A stretch of 64,000 nucleotides of DNA. It comes from Lutibacter sp. A80. Lineage in GTDB: Bacteria > Bacteroidota > Bacteroidia > Flavobacteriales > Flavobacteriaceae. The notes under the pieces were generated by a model, which worked only from the letters and a program-made list of their open reading frames with translations, did no database searches and was not told the DNA's origin. The position numbers and the translations under genes were made by a program. Of the stretch, positions 1 to 9,243 are shown piece by piece (the stretch's first letter is position 1; each line of letters begins with the position of its first letter). The stretch is taken from NCBI RefSeq assembly GCF_022429645.1, contig NZ_CP092480.1:62001-126000 (forward strand). Direction: 5' to 3'.

Positions 1-1389
1 TTCTACAACTACACCTTGACTCTCATTGTTTTCAAAAGATAAAAATAAGTTAGTGTCGTCTAATTTATAACCTAAACCAATATAGTTTGTTATATATTGA
101 CCATCATTAAACATTTCTTCTTGTAAATCATTATTTACTCTATAAGGTAAATCTTGGTAATGATCTTCTTTTTCTACTCTATTACCATTAATTCTAGGAT
201 CCCATCCAGCAACGTAATCACTTGGATAGTTAACAAATTGGTATTTTGTATATGTATCAGTGTCTAACCAAGTTGGATCTAGAAGGTAGTGATGCGATGT
301 AGATAAATCTAAAAGGTTTGCTACTTGTTGAAAACCAAATTCATTTCTAACTGTTATTGATGTTTTTCCATTACTAGCTTCTTTACCTCTTTTAGAAGTT
401 ACAACTATAACACCATTGGCAGCTTTTGAACCATATAATGAAGCTGCAGCAGCACCTTTTACTACTTCTATAGATTCTACATCATCAATATTTATATCAG
501 CTAAAGATCCGCCCATTATAACACCGTCAATTAAAATCATTGGGTTGTTACCACCTCTAATAGAAGTTGAACCTCTTAAAACAATATCAGAACTTGCTCC
601 TGGAGAACCACTAAACGAAGTAACTGTAACACCTGCAATTTTACCTTGTAATGAAGAAGAAACTGAAGATTGAGGCGCTTTTTCTAAAGCATCAGATTTA
701 ATTTTAGCAACGGAAACGGATAATTTTTTTCTTGAAGTTCCTGATGCTACACCTGCAATTATTACTTCATTAAGTAGGTTTGAGTCAGTTTTTAAATTAA
801 TAACTATAGAAGTTCTATTATTAATAGGTACAATCTCTTCTTGAAATCCTAAGTAAGAAAATATAAGTACATCATTAGGTAGTGCATTTATTATAAACTT
901 TCCATCAAAATCTGTAGATGTACCTAAATTTGTATTTTTTATAATAATGTTTACTCCAGGTAATGGGTTTCCATTATCATCATTTACAATACCATTAATT
1001 CTAATTTTCTCTTGGATGTTGGTTTTTGTGGTCTTTGATCTTATAATTATATCACTATCTTTAATAGCGTATTCTAAGTCTAAATTTTTAAAAGCTATAT
1101 CAAGTGTTTCTGTTACTGGTGCATTTTTAACATTTAAAAGAACTTTAGAATTTAAGCTAGCGATATTGCTGTTAAAAAAGAAATCGTAATCTGTTTTACT
1201 AGAAATTAGGTCAAAAAGTTCTTGAATAGTTAACTCTTTATTTATAGTTAATAAGGGAGCTTGCTCTTTATCTGTTTTTACTGTTGTACCAGCAAAGGCA
1301 AAAGAAGATGCAAAGAAAATGCTTATAAAAATAGTAAATATTTTTAAGTTGAGTTTTTTGAAAAATCTTATTGTAATATGTTTACTCAT
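1..1389 (-). CDS. SusC/RagA-type TonB-dependent outer-membrane receptor, N-terminal part
   Basis: 463 codons are present from the ATG at 1389; the frame is still open at base 1, so most of the barrel is outside the window. Visible order: signal peptide (about residues 1-33, ending FAFAG), an STN secretin/TonB N-terminal domain (about 45-115), a carboxypeptidase-like regulatory domain (about 130-200, with GNPLPGVNIIIK and DGKFII), then a TonB plug domain (from about 205, with LQGKIAGVTV and an IRGGNNPMILIDG stretch). The STN domain marks receptors that signal to a FecR anti-sigma factor, and a FecR gene lies 46 bases upstream, so this is likely a signalling importer. The substrate cannot be read from this part. 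Confidence 0.93.
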   Translation of the reverse strand, partial: MSKHITIRFFKKLNLKIFTIFISIFFASSFAFAGTTVKTDKEQAPLLTINKELTIQELFDLISSKTDYDFFFNSNIASLNSKVLLNVKNAPVTETLDIAFKNLDLEYAIKDSDIIIRSKTTKTNIQEKIRINGIVNDDNGNPLPGVNIIIKNTNLGTSTDFDGKFIINALPNDVLIFSYLGFQEEIVPINNRTSIVINLKTDSNLLNEVIIAGVASGTSRKKLSVSVAKIKSDALEKAPQSSVSSSLQGKIAGVTVTSFSGSPGASSDIVLRGSTSIRGGNNPMILIDGVIMGGSLADINIDDVESIEVVKGAAAASLYGSKAANGVIVVTSKRGKEASNGKTSITVRNEFGFQQVANLLDLSTSHHYLLDPTWLDTDTYTKYQFVNYPSDYVAGWDPRINGNRVEKEDHYQDLPYRVNNDLQEEMFNDGQYITNYIGLGYKLDDTNLFLSFENNESQGVVVE

Positions 1390-1435
1390 ATTTTTTTTGT
1401 TTTTAAATGATTAGTTGTGATAATTCTATTTATTT

Positions 1436-2656
1436 TTAATTGAAAAACAATTCTACCTTGTTTTCAATAATTTTATAACTAATGCCTTCAGTATATTTAA
1501 GCATTTGTAAAAAATGAATTAATTCATTTTCTTTTTTAAGAGTTCCAGTAAATCTAAATTGTTTTATTTTTTCATCTTTTAAAATAAAACTTACGTTATA
1601 CCAATTATCAAGTTTTGTTACAATGTTTTCTAACTTTTCATTTTCAAAAATCATTCTATTCATAGTCCAAGAAACCTCATTTTGAACATTTACATTTTGA
1701 ACAATAATTTTATTTTGATTGTGGTATAATTTAGCTTGAGTTCCAGGTTTAATTTTTTGATTTTCTCCGTGAGGATTAGAAACATTAATAGATCCATTAA
1801 TTAAAGTAGTACTTGTGTAACCATCATTTTCATAATTAGATACATTAAACTCTGTTCCTAATACTTCAATTTTTAAATCTGAAGATTGTACAATAAATGG
1901 ACGGTTTTTATTATGTGCTACATCAAAAAATGCTTCACCTAATAAGGCTACTTTTCGTTGTTTTGAAATTGTAGAATTATTAAAAGAAATAGTACTGTTT
2001 GAATTTAATTCAATATTAGTCCCATCAATTAGTGTTAGAGCATATTTTTTCCCTTTTGGAACAATAATTTTAAATGTATCATCATTTTTTTTAGAAATTA
2101 AATTTTCAGTTGAAATAAAATTTATTATTTCTGAATTTACATTTACCAATACACCATTTTTTAATAACCATTTACTATTGGTATCTTCAGTTATTTTAAA
2201 GTATTCATTAGTTGAGGTTTGTATTAAAATGTCGGTATTATTGTAGTTGGTTTTTGTTAAATGTTCAGCAAATGATGTTGTATTGTTGTTTGAAGTAAAA
2301 TAAATTGTAGCTATTGAAATTAATAAAACAACAGCAGCTGCATATTTTAAAAAGCTAGTTGGTTTTAATACTCTTAATTTAGAAGTTTTTAGTTTGTTAG
2401 AAGCTTCTAATAAATTAATATACTGTTGTTTAATAAATGCTTCGGGTTTTACAGATTTAGAATCGTCTATATTTAAGGTTTTTAATTTGGTGAGTATAAG
2501 AACTGCATTGTTAAACTTTTCTAAGTCTTGTGCATTTAATTCTTTTTTAAAATTCATCCAAAAATGATTATTTGTTTTAAAATTTGATGTTACCCAAATA
2601 ATAAATTTATCATCATTTAATAAATCATTAATATTGTGTTTTTCTATTTTGGACAT
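1436..2656 (-). CDS. FecR family anti-sigma factor
   Basis: 406 residues. There is a cytoplasmic N-terminal segment, one membrane helix (about 102-121, rich in A, V, I and L), a periplasmic FecR domain (about 190-290) and a C-terminal DUF4974-like region (about 330-400, with NEKLENIVTKLDNWYNVSF). This is the usual Bacteroidota anti-sigma architecture, in which the periplasmic half contacts the STN domain of the SusC receptor and the cytoplasmic half holds the ECF sigma factor. The SusC gene follows 46 bases downstream. The presumed sigma partner is not adjacent: a peptidase gene separates them, which is unusual. Confidence 0.93.
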   Translation of the reverse strand: MSKIEKHNINDLLNDDKFIIWVTSNFKTNNHFWMNFKKELNAQDLEKFNNAVLILTKLKTLNIDDSKSVKPEAFIKQQYINLLEASNKLKTSKLRVLKPTSFLKYAAAVVLLISIATIYFTSNNNTTSFAEHLTKTNYNNTDILIQTSTNEYFKITEDTNSKWLLKNGVLVNVNSEIINFISTENLISKKNDDTFKIIVPKGKKYALTLIDGTNIELNSNSTISFNNSTISKQRKVALLGEAFFDVAHNKNRPFIVQSSDLKIEVLGTEFNVSNYENDGYTSTTLINGSINVSNPHGENQKIKPGTQAKLYHNQNKIIVQNVNVQNEVSWTMNRMIFENEKLENIVTKLDNWYNVSFILKDEKIKQFRFTGTLKKENELIHFLQMLKYTEGISYKIIENKVELFFN

Positions 2657-2800
2657 AATTTCTGTAAGGTTGTTATTAATAAGAGTGTAATTTTTTGTTT
2701 TGTACTATATTATTATTGATAAAAATTGATTTTTTTTCAATAAAAAAATAATTTACTGGTAAATAACTACTTATGAGCGTATTTTTTTGAAAAAAATCTT

Positions 2801-5359
2801 CTAATATGGTGTTTTTATTAAAGAACCAAAAGATATAGCATTCATAAATAATTTATTGGTGCCATACCAAGCTCCCCTAAAATTAGGATTGTCAGCAAAT
2901 AGTATAGCTCTTCCGTTTCCAATTTTACTTACAATAATTGCTGCAGATTTTTTTATATAATTGTCTATGTTCTCTGGAGATACATAACCATCAATATGTG
3001 GGTTTTCTGTGTATTTAGCAACTGTTGAAAATCTACTTTTTGTAGGAGAAATAAAAACTTTATTATTTTTATACATTGGTATTTTTAGATCGTGATAGCC
3101 ATAAGCAATAGGGTGTGTAATATCTAAATCTACTTTAAAAATAGCTCCACCAATACTTTGTTTTCCAATAACAGCTCTAGAATCGGCATAATTAAATCTA
3201 GATTTTGTAGTGTCTTTTACCCAATCTAATAAGTTTTCATCAACTATTTTATTTTTTATTGCCCAAGAGCTTGCAGTTCTTGTAGTAATTAATGTGTTTC
3301 CTAAGCTTACCCAATCTTTTAGTTTTTCTTTATTTTTTTCAGATAGTAAATTATAACTTCCAGAGACCATTATTATAACATTATATCTATGTAAATCTGT
3401 TCTATAAAATAAACGTTCGGGTACTTTTACAATTGGCATTTGCATTCTTTGTTCAAATAAATGCCAAACTTCACCTGCTTCATATGCAGATACGCCACCT
3501 TCAACAAGCATCATAACTTTAGGTTGTTTAAGTGTAACAAAATTTGTACTTCCAATATCAATTCCTTTTAAACTATAACCGGTATTTACTGAATATGCTT
3601 GTATTTTGTATTGTTCACTAAGGGTGTTTATTATTGAATAAAGTGTGTCTTTATCGGTTTTTTGAATGCTTACAGGTATTAGTAAAGTTCCTCTGCTAAA
3701 AGAAACTTCAGCACCATTTGCAATTGTGGTAATTGGTTCTACGGCAGTTTTAACAATAATTTTTTTTTCTTGTAATTTGTGTAAAAGGGCAGGAGCATAA
3801 TAATCATCCCAAGGAATTAAATAAGCGTATTCACTTAAAGAGCACTTATCAGTTTTAATAGTGTTAGATTCAGCTGTAATTTCATTATTAGAAACTATAT
3901 CTTTTGTTAACGAGGTGTATTTCATATTATAAAAATTTGCAACCGACCAAGATGAAGCATCATAAAAAACACTATCTCGGTATTTGTTGTAAGTTTCAAA
4001 TATGGTACGTACCATTAAATATTCTTTTTGTTTTGTTGGTACAGTATAAGCATAGCCTTTTTTGTAAGTGTTGTTGTTTAATTTTAAGGTTTTATCAATT
4101 GGGTAGACCTTAATTTGATGCTTTAATAATAAATCTACAAAGGCTTTATTTCTGTTTTTATCGTAATTATCTCCAAAAATATAAGTCTTAATTTTATTGT
4201 TAGAAGCTTGTTTAACCGCATTTTTGAAGAAATTATTCTGATAAGAATATAATAGATTTTTATTTTTTATTGCAGCTTTTATGGTTGCAAAAGTAGAAAC
4301 GTACTGGTTTCTTATGGTAAATGGAAAAGATAAGTTAGTTGTAGTAGTTTCTTGTAAATGTCCTCTAGCAGCTGCTTGTTCAAATAATAAAGCTAAAGAT
4401 CCTTGTAAATCTCCGTAGGTTGATCCGTACCCAGGGTAAGTAGCATCGTATTTTTCTTTAGTGAAATACAGAGAGCCGATTTTATCTAAATCTTGACTAA
4501 ATTGTTTGGCAAAAGCAAATGTTAATGATGTATAATTTTCATCAGGAGTTACAGGGTTTAATGAAGCCGATAAAGGTTTTGGTTCAAAGAAAAAAGTACT
4601 AGTTGTACTCATTTCATGAAAATCTGTAACCACATTTGGATACCATTCATGAAACCATTTTAAACGAGCATTGCTTTCTGGTTGTACAGCTAGTAATAAA
4701 TCTCTATTTACATCAAATAAATAATGATTTGTCCTTCCTCTTGGCCAGCCTTCGTTATGTTCTATGTCGTTTTTATCTGCAATAAGTGGATTGCCTTTAA
4801 ATGAATTTACCCAATTAGTAAAACGATCTCTTCCGTCAGGATTAATAGTAGGTTCTAAAAATATAATAGTATTGTCTAAGTATTTTTTTACGTTTGGATT
4901 TTCTGAAGCCACTAAAGTGTAGGCCGCTAATAATGCGGCTTCAGTTCCAGAAGGTTCGTTTCCGTGGACATTGTATGCTAAATTTATAAAAACAGGTAAA
5001 TCTGTAAAATCAGTTATATCTATATTTTCATCTACAACTTGTAAATGTTTCTCTTTAATACTTGTTAAATTTTTATGATTTTCTAAAGATGTAATTGTTA
5101 AAATAACAAGTTTTCTATTTTCATTTGTTTTTCCAATAACTTTTAAAGAAGCTTTATCTGATAGTTCTGCTAATTTCTCCATATATGAAATAACTAAGTC
5201 ATGTCTTGTATGGAAATCGCCAATTGCATATCCTAAAAATTCTTCAGGACTTGGGATGTTTTTATTGAAAGGAGCATACTCTTTAAAATAATAATTTTGA
5301 GAAAAAACAATTGATTGTGTTAGAATAAATAAAATGAATGTAAAGAGTTTTTTTTTCAT
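2801..5359 (-). CDS. M14 family zinc metallocarboxypeptidase, secreted
   Basis: 852 residues with an N-terminal signal peptide (about 1-20). The M14 zinc site is visible as H132-x-x-E135 in VHGNEPSG, followed by NPDGRDRF and a TDFHEMS histidine. The likely catalytic glutamate lies in LLFEQAAARG. The C-terminal ~450 residues exceed a simple carboxypeptidase and resemble the extension found in large Bacteroidota M14 proteins. It probably trims peptides in the periplasm or outside the cell. It sits between the ECF sigma and FecR genes on the same strand, so the receptor system may serve peptide uptake. The exact substrate is unknown. Confidence 0.9.
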   Translation of the reverse strand: MKKKLFTFILFILTQSIVFSQNYYFKEYAPFNKNIPSPEEFLGYAIGDFHTRHDLVISYMEKLAELSDKASLKVIGKTNENRKLVILTITSLENHKNLTSIKEKHLQVVDENIDITDFTDLPVFINLAYNVHGNEPSGTEAALLAAYTLVASENPNVKKYLDNTIIFLEPTINPDGRDRFTNWVNSFKGNPLIADKNDIEHNEGWPRGRTNHYLFDVNRDLLLAVQPESNARLKWFHEWYPNVVTDFHEMSTTSTFFFEPKPLSASLNPVTPDENYTSLTFAFAKQFSQDLDKIGSLYFTKEKYDATYPGYGSTYGDLQGSLALLFEQAAARGHLQETTTTNLSFPFTIRNQYVSTFATIKAAIKNKNLLYSYQNNFFKNAVKQASNNKIKTYIFGDNYDKNRNKAFVDLLLKHQIKVYPIDKTLKLNNNTYKKGYAYTVPTKQKEYLMVRTIFETYNKYRDSVFYDASSWSVANFYNMKYTSLTKDIVSNNEITAESNTIKTDKCSLSEYAYLIPWDDYYAPALLHKLQEKKIIVKTAVEPITTIANGAEVSFSRGTLLIPVSIQKTDKDTLYSIINTLSEQYKIQAYSVNTGYSLKGIDIGSTNFVTLKQPKVMMLVEGGVSAYEAGEVWHLFEQRMQMPIVKVPERLFYRTDLHRYNVIIMVSGSYNLLSEKNKEKLKDWVSLGNTLITTRTASSWAIKNKIVDENLLDWVKDTTKSRFNYADSRAVIGKQSIGGAIFKVDLDITHPIAYGYHDLKIPMYKNNKVFISPTKSRFSTVAKYTENPHIDGYVSPENIDNYIKKSAAIIVSKIGNGRAILFADNPNFRGAWYGTNKLFMNAISFGSLIKTPY

Positions 5360-5466
5360 AAAAAGAAGTGCTTAGATAAGTTTTTGAATTGATTTTACTT
5401 GTTGTAGTTATAAAATAGAGGCCTAATTTTATATTTGTACTATGTGAAATTTGTTAAAATCTGATT

Positions 5467-6045
5467 TTAATTTAAAATTAGAAAAAGTAAATGAATATAA
5501 TCTTTTCCTAAAGTGCGTAATTTTTTTATTGCTCCAGCAAGTATGTTTCTAACAGTTTGATATTTAATGTCAAGCGTTTCTGAGATTTCAAAATTATTAA
5601 AGTTTTGAAAATATTTGAGATAGATAATTTCACGCTCTCTAGGACTTAATTTTTCAATAAGATTTTTTAAATCTTTTAGTATTATCTCTTTGCTATGGTC
5701 ATCTTCTTCATATGGAATTGTACCATCAATTAAATTAAATTCTAATTTAGCCTTTTTTTTAACCTTAAAAATTTGATTTCTAAAGCTTTTAAATAAGTAA
5801 GCTTTTACATTTTTTACTTTGGTAGTGTGATTTTTATAATTTAAGATATTTAGAAATGTATCGTGAATACAATCTTCTACTTCAGAAGGGTTTAAATACC
5901 TTCTACCAAAATTAAATAACATTTGATAATTGGAATTGTAGATTGCTTGAAAAGATGTCATATCTCCAGCAATAAAAGAAGTCCATAGTTTTTCTTGAGA
6001 ATTATTGGTTGAATTATTTTGTGAAAAATTCAAAGGATCTTTCAT
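5467..6045 (-). CDS. ECF-type RNA polymerase sigma factor (sigma-70 family)
   Basis: 192 residues. Sigma region 2 lies at about 33-95 (FGRRYLNPSEVEDCIHDTF motif) and region 4 at about 125-178 (LSPREREIIYLKYFQ, then a helix-turn-helix with ISETLDIKYQTVRN). Regions 1 and 3 are absent, as expected for an extracytoplasmic-function sigma factor of the FecI-like group. It heads the minus-strand series sigma, M14 peptidase, FecR, SusC, and probably activates the receptor genes when FecR releases it. The terminal IHLLFLILN is unusually hydrophobic. Confidence 0.93.
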   Translation of the reverse strand: MKDPLNFSQNNSTNNSQEKLWTSFIAGDMTSFQAIYNSNYQMLFNFGRRYLNPSEVEDCIHDTFLNILNYKNHTTKVKNVKAYLFKSFRNQIFKVKKKAKLEFNLIDGTIPYEEDDHSKEIILKDLKNLIEKLSPREREIIYLKYFQNFNNFEISETLDIKYQTVRNILAGAIKKLRTLGKDYIHLLFLILN

Positions 6046-6371
6046 TTACATGAAAATTATTCTTAATTTTATTAATAAAGTGTTGGTATTCGGAATCACA
6101 AACATACAATTTATTAAAATAATATTTTAATAAGTAAAGTTTTAATGAGTATAAGTTAGACAATTTTTATTAAAAAAAACATATTGATATTGATTATTAA
6201 AATATAAATAAAATTTTAGTGCAATTTTTATTTATTTCAAATAGATTAATCAAAGAATTTAAAATTATAATTCTAATCTAGTATAGTTATCTGTTAATAT
6301 TATATAACTTGTTAAAAACAGCAAAAGGGAATGTATAATTTTATGTGGTGCTATATGTTTTTTCAGTGAAG
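6046..6371. other. 326-base intergenic gap
   Basis: Very AT-rich, with no open frame of note and no clear hairpin. It must hold the promoter of the ECF sigma gene on the minus strand, but I could not pick out a convincing -33/-7 pair. Confidence 0.5.
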
Positions 6372-6848
6372 TTAATTTTCCTTTTTTGGAAATTTCATGT
6401 TTTCTTCCATTTCTTTTTTTAGATCAATTGCTTGTATGTAGATAGACATTTTTCCTCTTAAGAAGTATAAAATAGTCATAATTATTACAGCAATAGGAAC
6501 TGTGTAAATAAACTCAACTTCATCAACAAATTCTTCACTATCGTTTACAACTGCTATAAGTTGAAATAAATAAACTGAAATTGGTATAATAAGTGAATGC
6601 ACCCACCAATGTTTATTTGTGATAAACCAAATAATTAATAACAAGAAAGGAACAAATTTTCCTAAAAAAGTATATACAAAAGATTGCACTTTTATGTAGT
6701 AGCCTCCTTTTAATGTACCAAAAATTGTATCATATGTTTCTAATTCATCAGGGATTGCTCTATAAATATACAAAAGATATGGAGTGGAAATAATAATTAG
6801 AATAATAATACTTCCAAGGAGTAATGATCTTCTTTTTTTGTTTTTCAT
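6372..6848 (-). CDS. Hypothetical multi-pass membrane protein
   Basis: 158 residues, not assigned to a family. Four hydrophobic segments are visible (about 9-28, 57-77, 83-102 and 114-130), with a basic N-terminus (KNKKRR) and a charged, lysine-rich C-terminal tail. A short acidic loop (NDSEEFVDEVE) separates the last two segments. It appears monocistronic, bounded upstream by the long palindrome at 6919-6958 and downstream by an empty gap. The role is unknown. Confidence 0.7.
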   Translation of the reverse strand: MKNKKRRSLLLGSIIILIIISTPYLLYIYRAIPDELETYDTIFGTLKGGYYIKVQSFVYTFLGKFVPFLLLIIWFITNKHWWVHSLIIPISVYLFQLIAVVNDSEEFVDEVEFIYTVPIAVIIMTILYFLRGKMSIYIQAIDLKKEMEENMKFPKKEN

Positions 6849-6918
6849 TAAGGGGTAGTATATCTGTATTGAGTTTCAACCAAATTTATATAAAAAAAAC
6901 GAAGAATAAAAATAAAGA

Positions 6919-6958
6919 AACCAACAAAGCACAATGTTAACATTGTGCTTTGTTGGTT
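6919..6958. terminator. Perfect 40-base palindrome, probable bidirectional terminator
   Basis: Arms 6919-6938 and 6939-6958 are exact reverse complements, with the centre at GTTAAC. The minus-strand side is followed by T-rich sequence. It lies just downstream of the 43-residue peptide gene (stop at 6986) and upstream of the 6372-6848 gene. Twenty paired bases with no designed loop is long for a flavobacterial terminator. Confidence 0.75.
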
Positions 6959-6985
6959 ATATTGTAATAATATATTATTTAATAA

Positions 6986-7117
6986 TTATCCTTGTCTAGG
7001 AATTATTATTTTATCTTTTCTTATGGCTTGATTATCAGTTGATGTATTACTTAAAGCAATTGCTGCAAAGAAACCTGCTACAAGTAGCAATCCGAAAACT
7101 AGTTTTATTTTTTTCAT
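6986..7117 (-). CDS. Small secreted or membrane-anchored peptide, 43 residues
   Basis: Translation from the ATG at 7117 gives a 43-residue product: basic start MKKIK, a hydrophobic stretch (about 6-23), then a short polar tail ending KDKIIIPRQG. A longer reading frame opens at 7183, but that start would lie on top of the promoter (-7 element TATCTTTG at 7161-7154, minus strand), so 7117 is preferred. It is transcribed alone, with a consensus promoter and a strong hairpin after it. The product is either a lipid-bilayer-anchored micropeptide or, if cleaved after the hydrophobic part, a secreted peptide of roughly 18-20 residues. No function is recognised. Confidence 0.65.
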   Translation of the reverse strand: MKKIKLVFGLLLVAGFFAAIALSNTSTDNQAIRKDKIIIPRQG

Positions 7118-7153
7118 TTTAATATAGGGTTTTAATGAATTAGTAAGATACTT

Positions 7154-7184
7154 CAAAGATAGTATAATTTTACATATAGGCAAA
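7154..7184 (-). promoter_or_regulatory. Flavobacterial promoter of the 43-residue peptide gene
   Basis: On the minus strand, TTTG (7184-7181), a 19-base spacer, then TATCTTTG (7161-7154). This matches the Bacteroidota TTTG-N19-TAnnTTTG consensus exactly and lies about 36 bases before the ATG at 7117. Confidence 0.75.
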
Positions 7185-7519
7185 AAAAAACCGACTTTAT
7201 TTTTAAAATTTTTTAAAAATAATGCTATGAAAACATATTTTCCTTTAATTTAAAGGGATTACCTTTAAATTTTAAAGTGTAAATAGTTTTAAGTTTTGTT
7301 AATTAAAACTTTTATTTTGGAGATTTTTAAGTAAAAATAGTTGTTAATATACCCTCTCCGTAAAAATATATAACCTAGATACTATATTTATATTGCAAAA
7401 GTAGAGATATTATTAAGATGTTCAAAATATTATAAATAATATATTTATTTCTATCTAATATGTTCTTTTTATTAATTTTTTAAACTTTTTTTAAAATTTC
7501 CTTAATTTTAAATAATGCT
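7185..7519. other. Intergenic gap with two small palindromes
   Basis: No gene is seen. Two neighbouring palindromes of the same type, CCTTTAATTTAAAGG at 7242-7256 and CTTTAAATTTTAAAG at 7263-7277, could be an operator pair for the small peptide gene, whose promoter starts about 60 bases away. Chance is possible at this base composition. Confidence 0.3.
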
Positions 7520-8695
7520 TTATGTTTTATTACAAATCAAAATTATTTTTTTGTTATTTAAATCGGTTGTAAAAAACAAATATTGATTTCCTCCGTCTTT
7601 TAAACCTGTTTTTTTTCTAATTTGAGCTACTGTTTCAGGAAAATTTCGAGTTGTGATATTCGCTTTTTTTGAAGGAATTAATTTTTTTAATTGTTTTTTA
7701 TCATATGAAATACAATGTTTAACTTCAAAACTTCTACCCGGAAATTCTATGAGCTTATCTGAAGTGTATAAATGTGAGTGTTGCTGTAATTTATCGATTT
7801 TTAAATGTGAAGAGATTTGGTGAAAACCTCCAGCTTTTAAGATAGCAGCATTGGGTTCATATATAAATTTTTTAGGTTCAGAATATGTAGTAGGTACATC
7901 TTCATTTAAATTAAAGCTAAAAAGTTGATTGCTTTTTTTACTGTAATTAATCGTTTTAATATTAATTGTTTGTGTGTAGTTGTAGCTTAGAATAAATAGC
8001 AATTCTTTTACTTCATTTTCTATGGCAATTATATGAATTTCTTTTACAAATTTTAATTCGTTTATAGCGCTTGTAATATCTAGTATGGGAGAAACTTTAA
8101 GTAGAATATTTGAGGTTTTTTTAAATAAAAGCTCTAAATTTTCTGGAATATTTGGCAAACAATCGTTTAACAAAAATACTTTTTCTTTAGCGTCATTTCT
8201 TCTGGATGGATCTGCATAAATCCAATCGAAAGTGTTGGTTGTATTATTTAAAAAATCTATTCCATCACCAGCAAAAGTTGTTATATTAGTTGTTTTTAAT
8301 TGTTTGTAATTGTGTGTTACTATTTGCGATAGTTTAGTGTTTAGTTCGCAATGCGTAATTGAATTAATATTTTGTGCAAAAGAATAACAATCTACTCCAA
8401 AACCACCTGTAATATCAATTAAACTGGAACCTTCAATTAAACTGGATTTATAATTTGCGGTAATTTCAGATGATGTTTGTTCAATATTTAATTTATTAGG
8501 GTAATAAATATTAGAAGTTGAAAACCAACTAGGTAGTTTTTTTTGACTACGCTTTTTTGCTTCAATTTGTTCAGCTAATTCTTGTATAGAAATGTTTTTA
8601 AACGGACTTCCTTTTAAAATTAATTTAGTTAAATCAGAATTTAAATTATTTGTAATAAATTCTTGTATTTCTGTATTTAAAAGTTCGTTATTCAA
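7520..8695 (-). CDS. Class I SAM-dependent methyltransferase with THUMP-like C-terminal region
   Basis: 391 residues. A Rossmann-type SAM site is visible in the middle: SLIDITGGFGVDCYSFA (motif I), then a NPPY-like motif replaced by DWIYADPSRRND. The C-terminal ~100 residues (PGRSFEVKHCISYDKKQLKKLIPSKKANITTRN, shown only in part by its pattern of basic residues) correspond to the THUMP-like domain found in Bacteroidota members, suggesting an RNA substrate. The stop lies next to a DUF1697 gene 2 bases upstream (8698), so the two are likely co-transcribed. The methylated target is unknown. Confidence 0.85.
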   Translation of the reverse strand: MNNELLNTEIQEFITNNLNSDLTKLILKGSPFKNISIQELAEQIEAKKRSQKKLPSWFSTSNIYYPNKLNIEQTSSEITANYKSSLIEGSSLIDITGGFGVDCYSFAQNINSITHCELNTKLSQIVTHNYKQLKTTNITTFAGDGIDFLNNTTNTFDWIYADPSRRNDAKEKVFLLNDCLPNIPENLELLFKKTSNILLKVSPILDITSAINELKFVKEIHIIAIENEVKELLFILSYNYTQTINIKTINYSKKSNQLFSFNLNEDVPTTYSEPKKFIYEPNAAILKAGGFHQISSHLKIDKLQQHSHLYTSDKLIEFPGRSFEVKHCISYDKKQLKKLIPSKKANITTRNFPETVAQIRKKTGLKDGGNQYLFFTTDLNNKKIILICNKT

Positions 8696-8697
8696 AA

Positions 8698-9240
8698 TTA
8701 TTTATTGCTTAATTCAACCAGTCTTGTAACCGTATTCCAGTTTCTAGATGTTGCTGATATTTTTAATTTAGTTTCTATGTTCTTGTTTGTTAATTTAGTA
8801 CTTCCAAGTCCATTTGGACAGTATAAATAAGCTATTTTATTTTTAAAGAGTACTATTTCATTTTTTGCTGCAAGCTCTTTTACTTTTAAAATACCTTCAT
8901 TTGTTGGAATTTTATCTAAAAATGTTGCACAGGTTTTTTTTAAATCAAATGTTGTTTTGTTTAAAAAAGGACTTGTATTAAATGCAGTTTCTAATTCATC
9001 TTTTTTTAAAATTAAAACTTTTACAGCATACTTAAATTGTTCTTTAATTTTAGTAGTTATAAGTTGTTCAATTTTTAAAGTATTTGTTTGGTTGGTAGAA
9101 AAAATTACATTGCCACTTTGGATGTATGTATTTACTTCAGAAAAACCTATATCTAAAAATAACTGTTTTAGCTCAATCATTTTAATTTTGTTTTTTCCGG
9201 AGACATTAATTCCTCTTAAAAGAGCAATATAAATATGCAT
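8698..9240 (-). CDS. DUF1697 family protein
   Basis: 180 residues, the family's normal length. The signature N-terminus ALLRGINVSGKNKIKM and IQSGNVIFST are present. The family adopts a small alpha/beta fold with no proven biochemical role. It is packed 3 bases after the AI-2E permease gene and 2 bases before the methyltransferase gene, within a minus-strand run from 11552 to 7520. Confidence 0.88.
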   Translation of the reverse strand: MHIYIALLRGINVSGKNKIKMIELKQLFLDIGFSEVNTYIQSGNVIFSTNQTNTLKIEQLITTKIKEQFKYAVKVLILKKDELETAFNTSPFLNKTTFDLKKTCATFLDKIPTNEGILKVKELAAKNEIVLFKNKIAYLYCPNGLGSTKLTNKNIETKLKISATSRNWNTVTRLVELSNK

Positions 9241-9243
9241 AAA

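Noticed and set aside
416-1189. Two plus-strand frames (416-673 and 947-1189) opposite the SusC-like gene
   Set aside because: The minus strand carries the continuous receptor with STN, regulatory and plug domains, so these are antisense shadows.
7118-7183. Upstream extension of the 43-residue peptide from the ATG at 7183
   Set aside because: That start overlaps the promoter's -33/-7 region and the added residues break the signal-peptide pattern.
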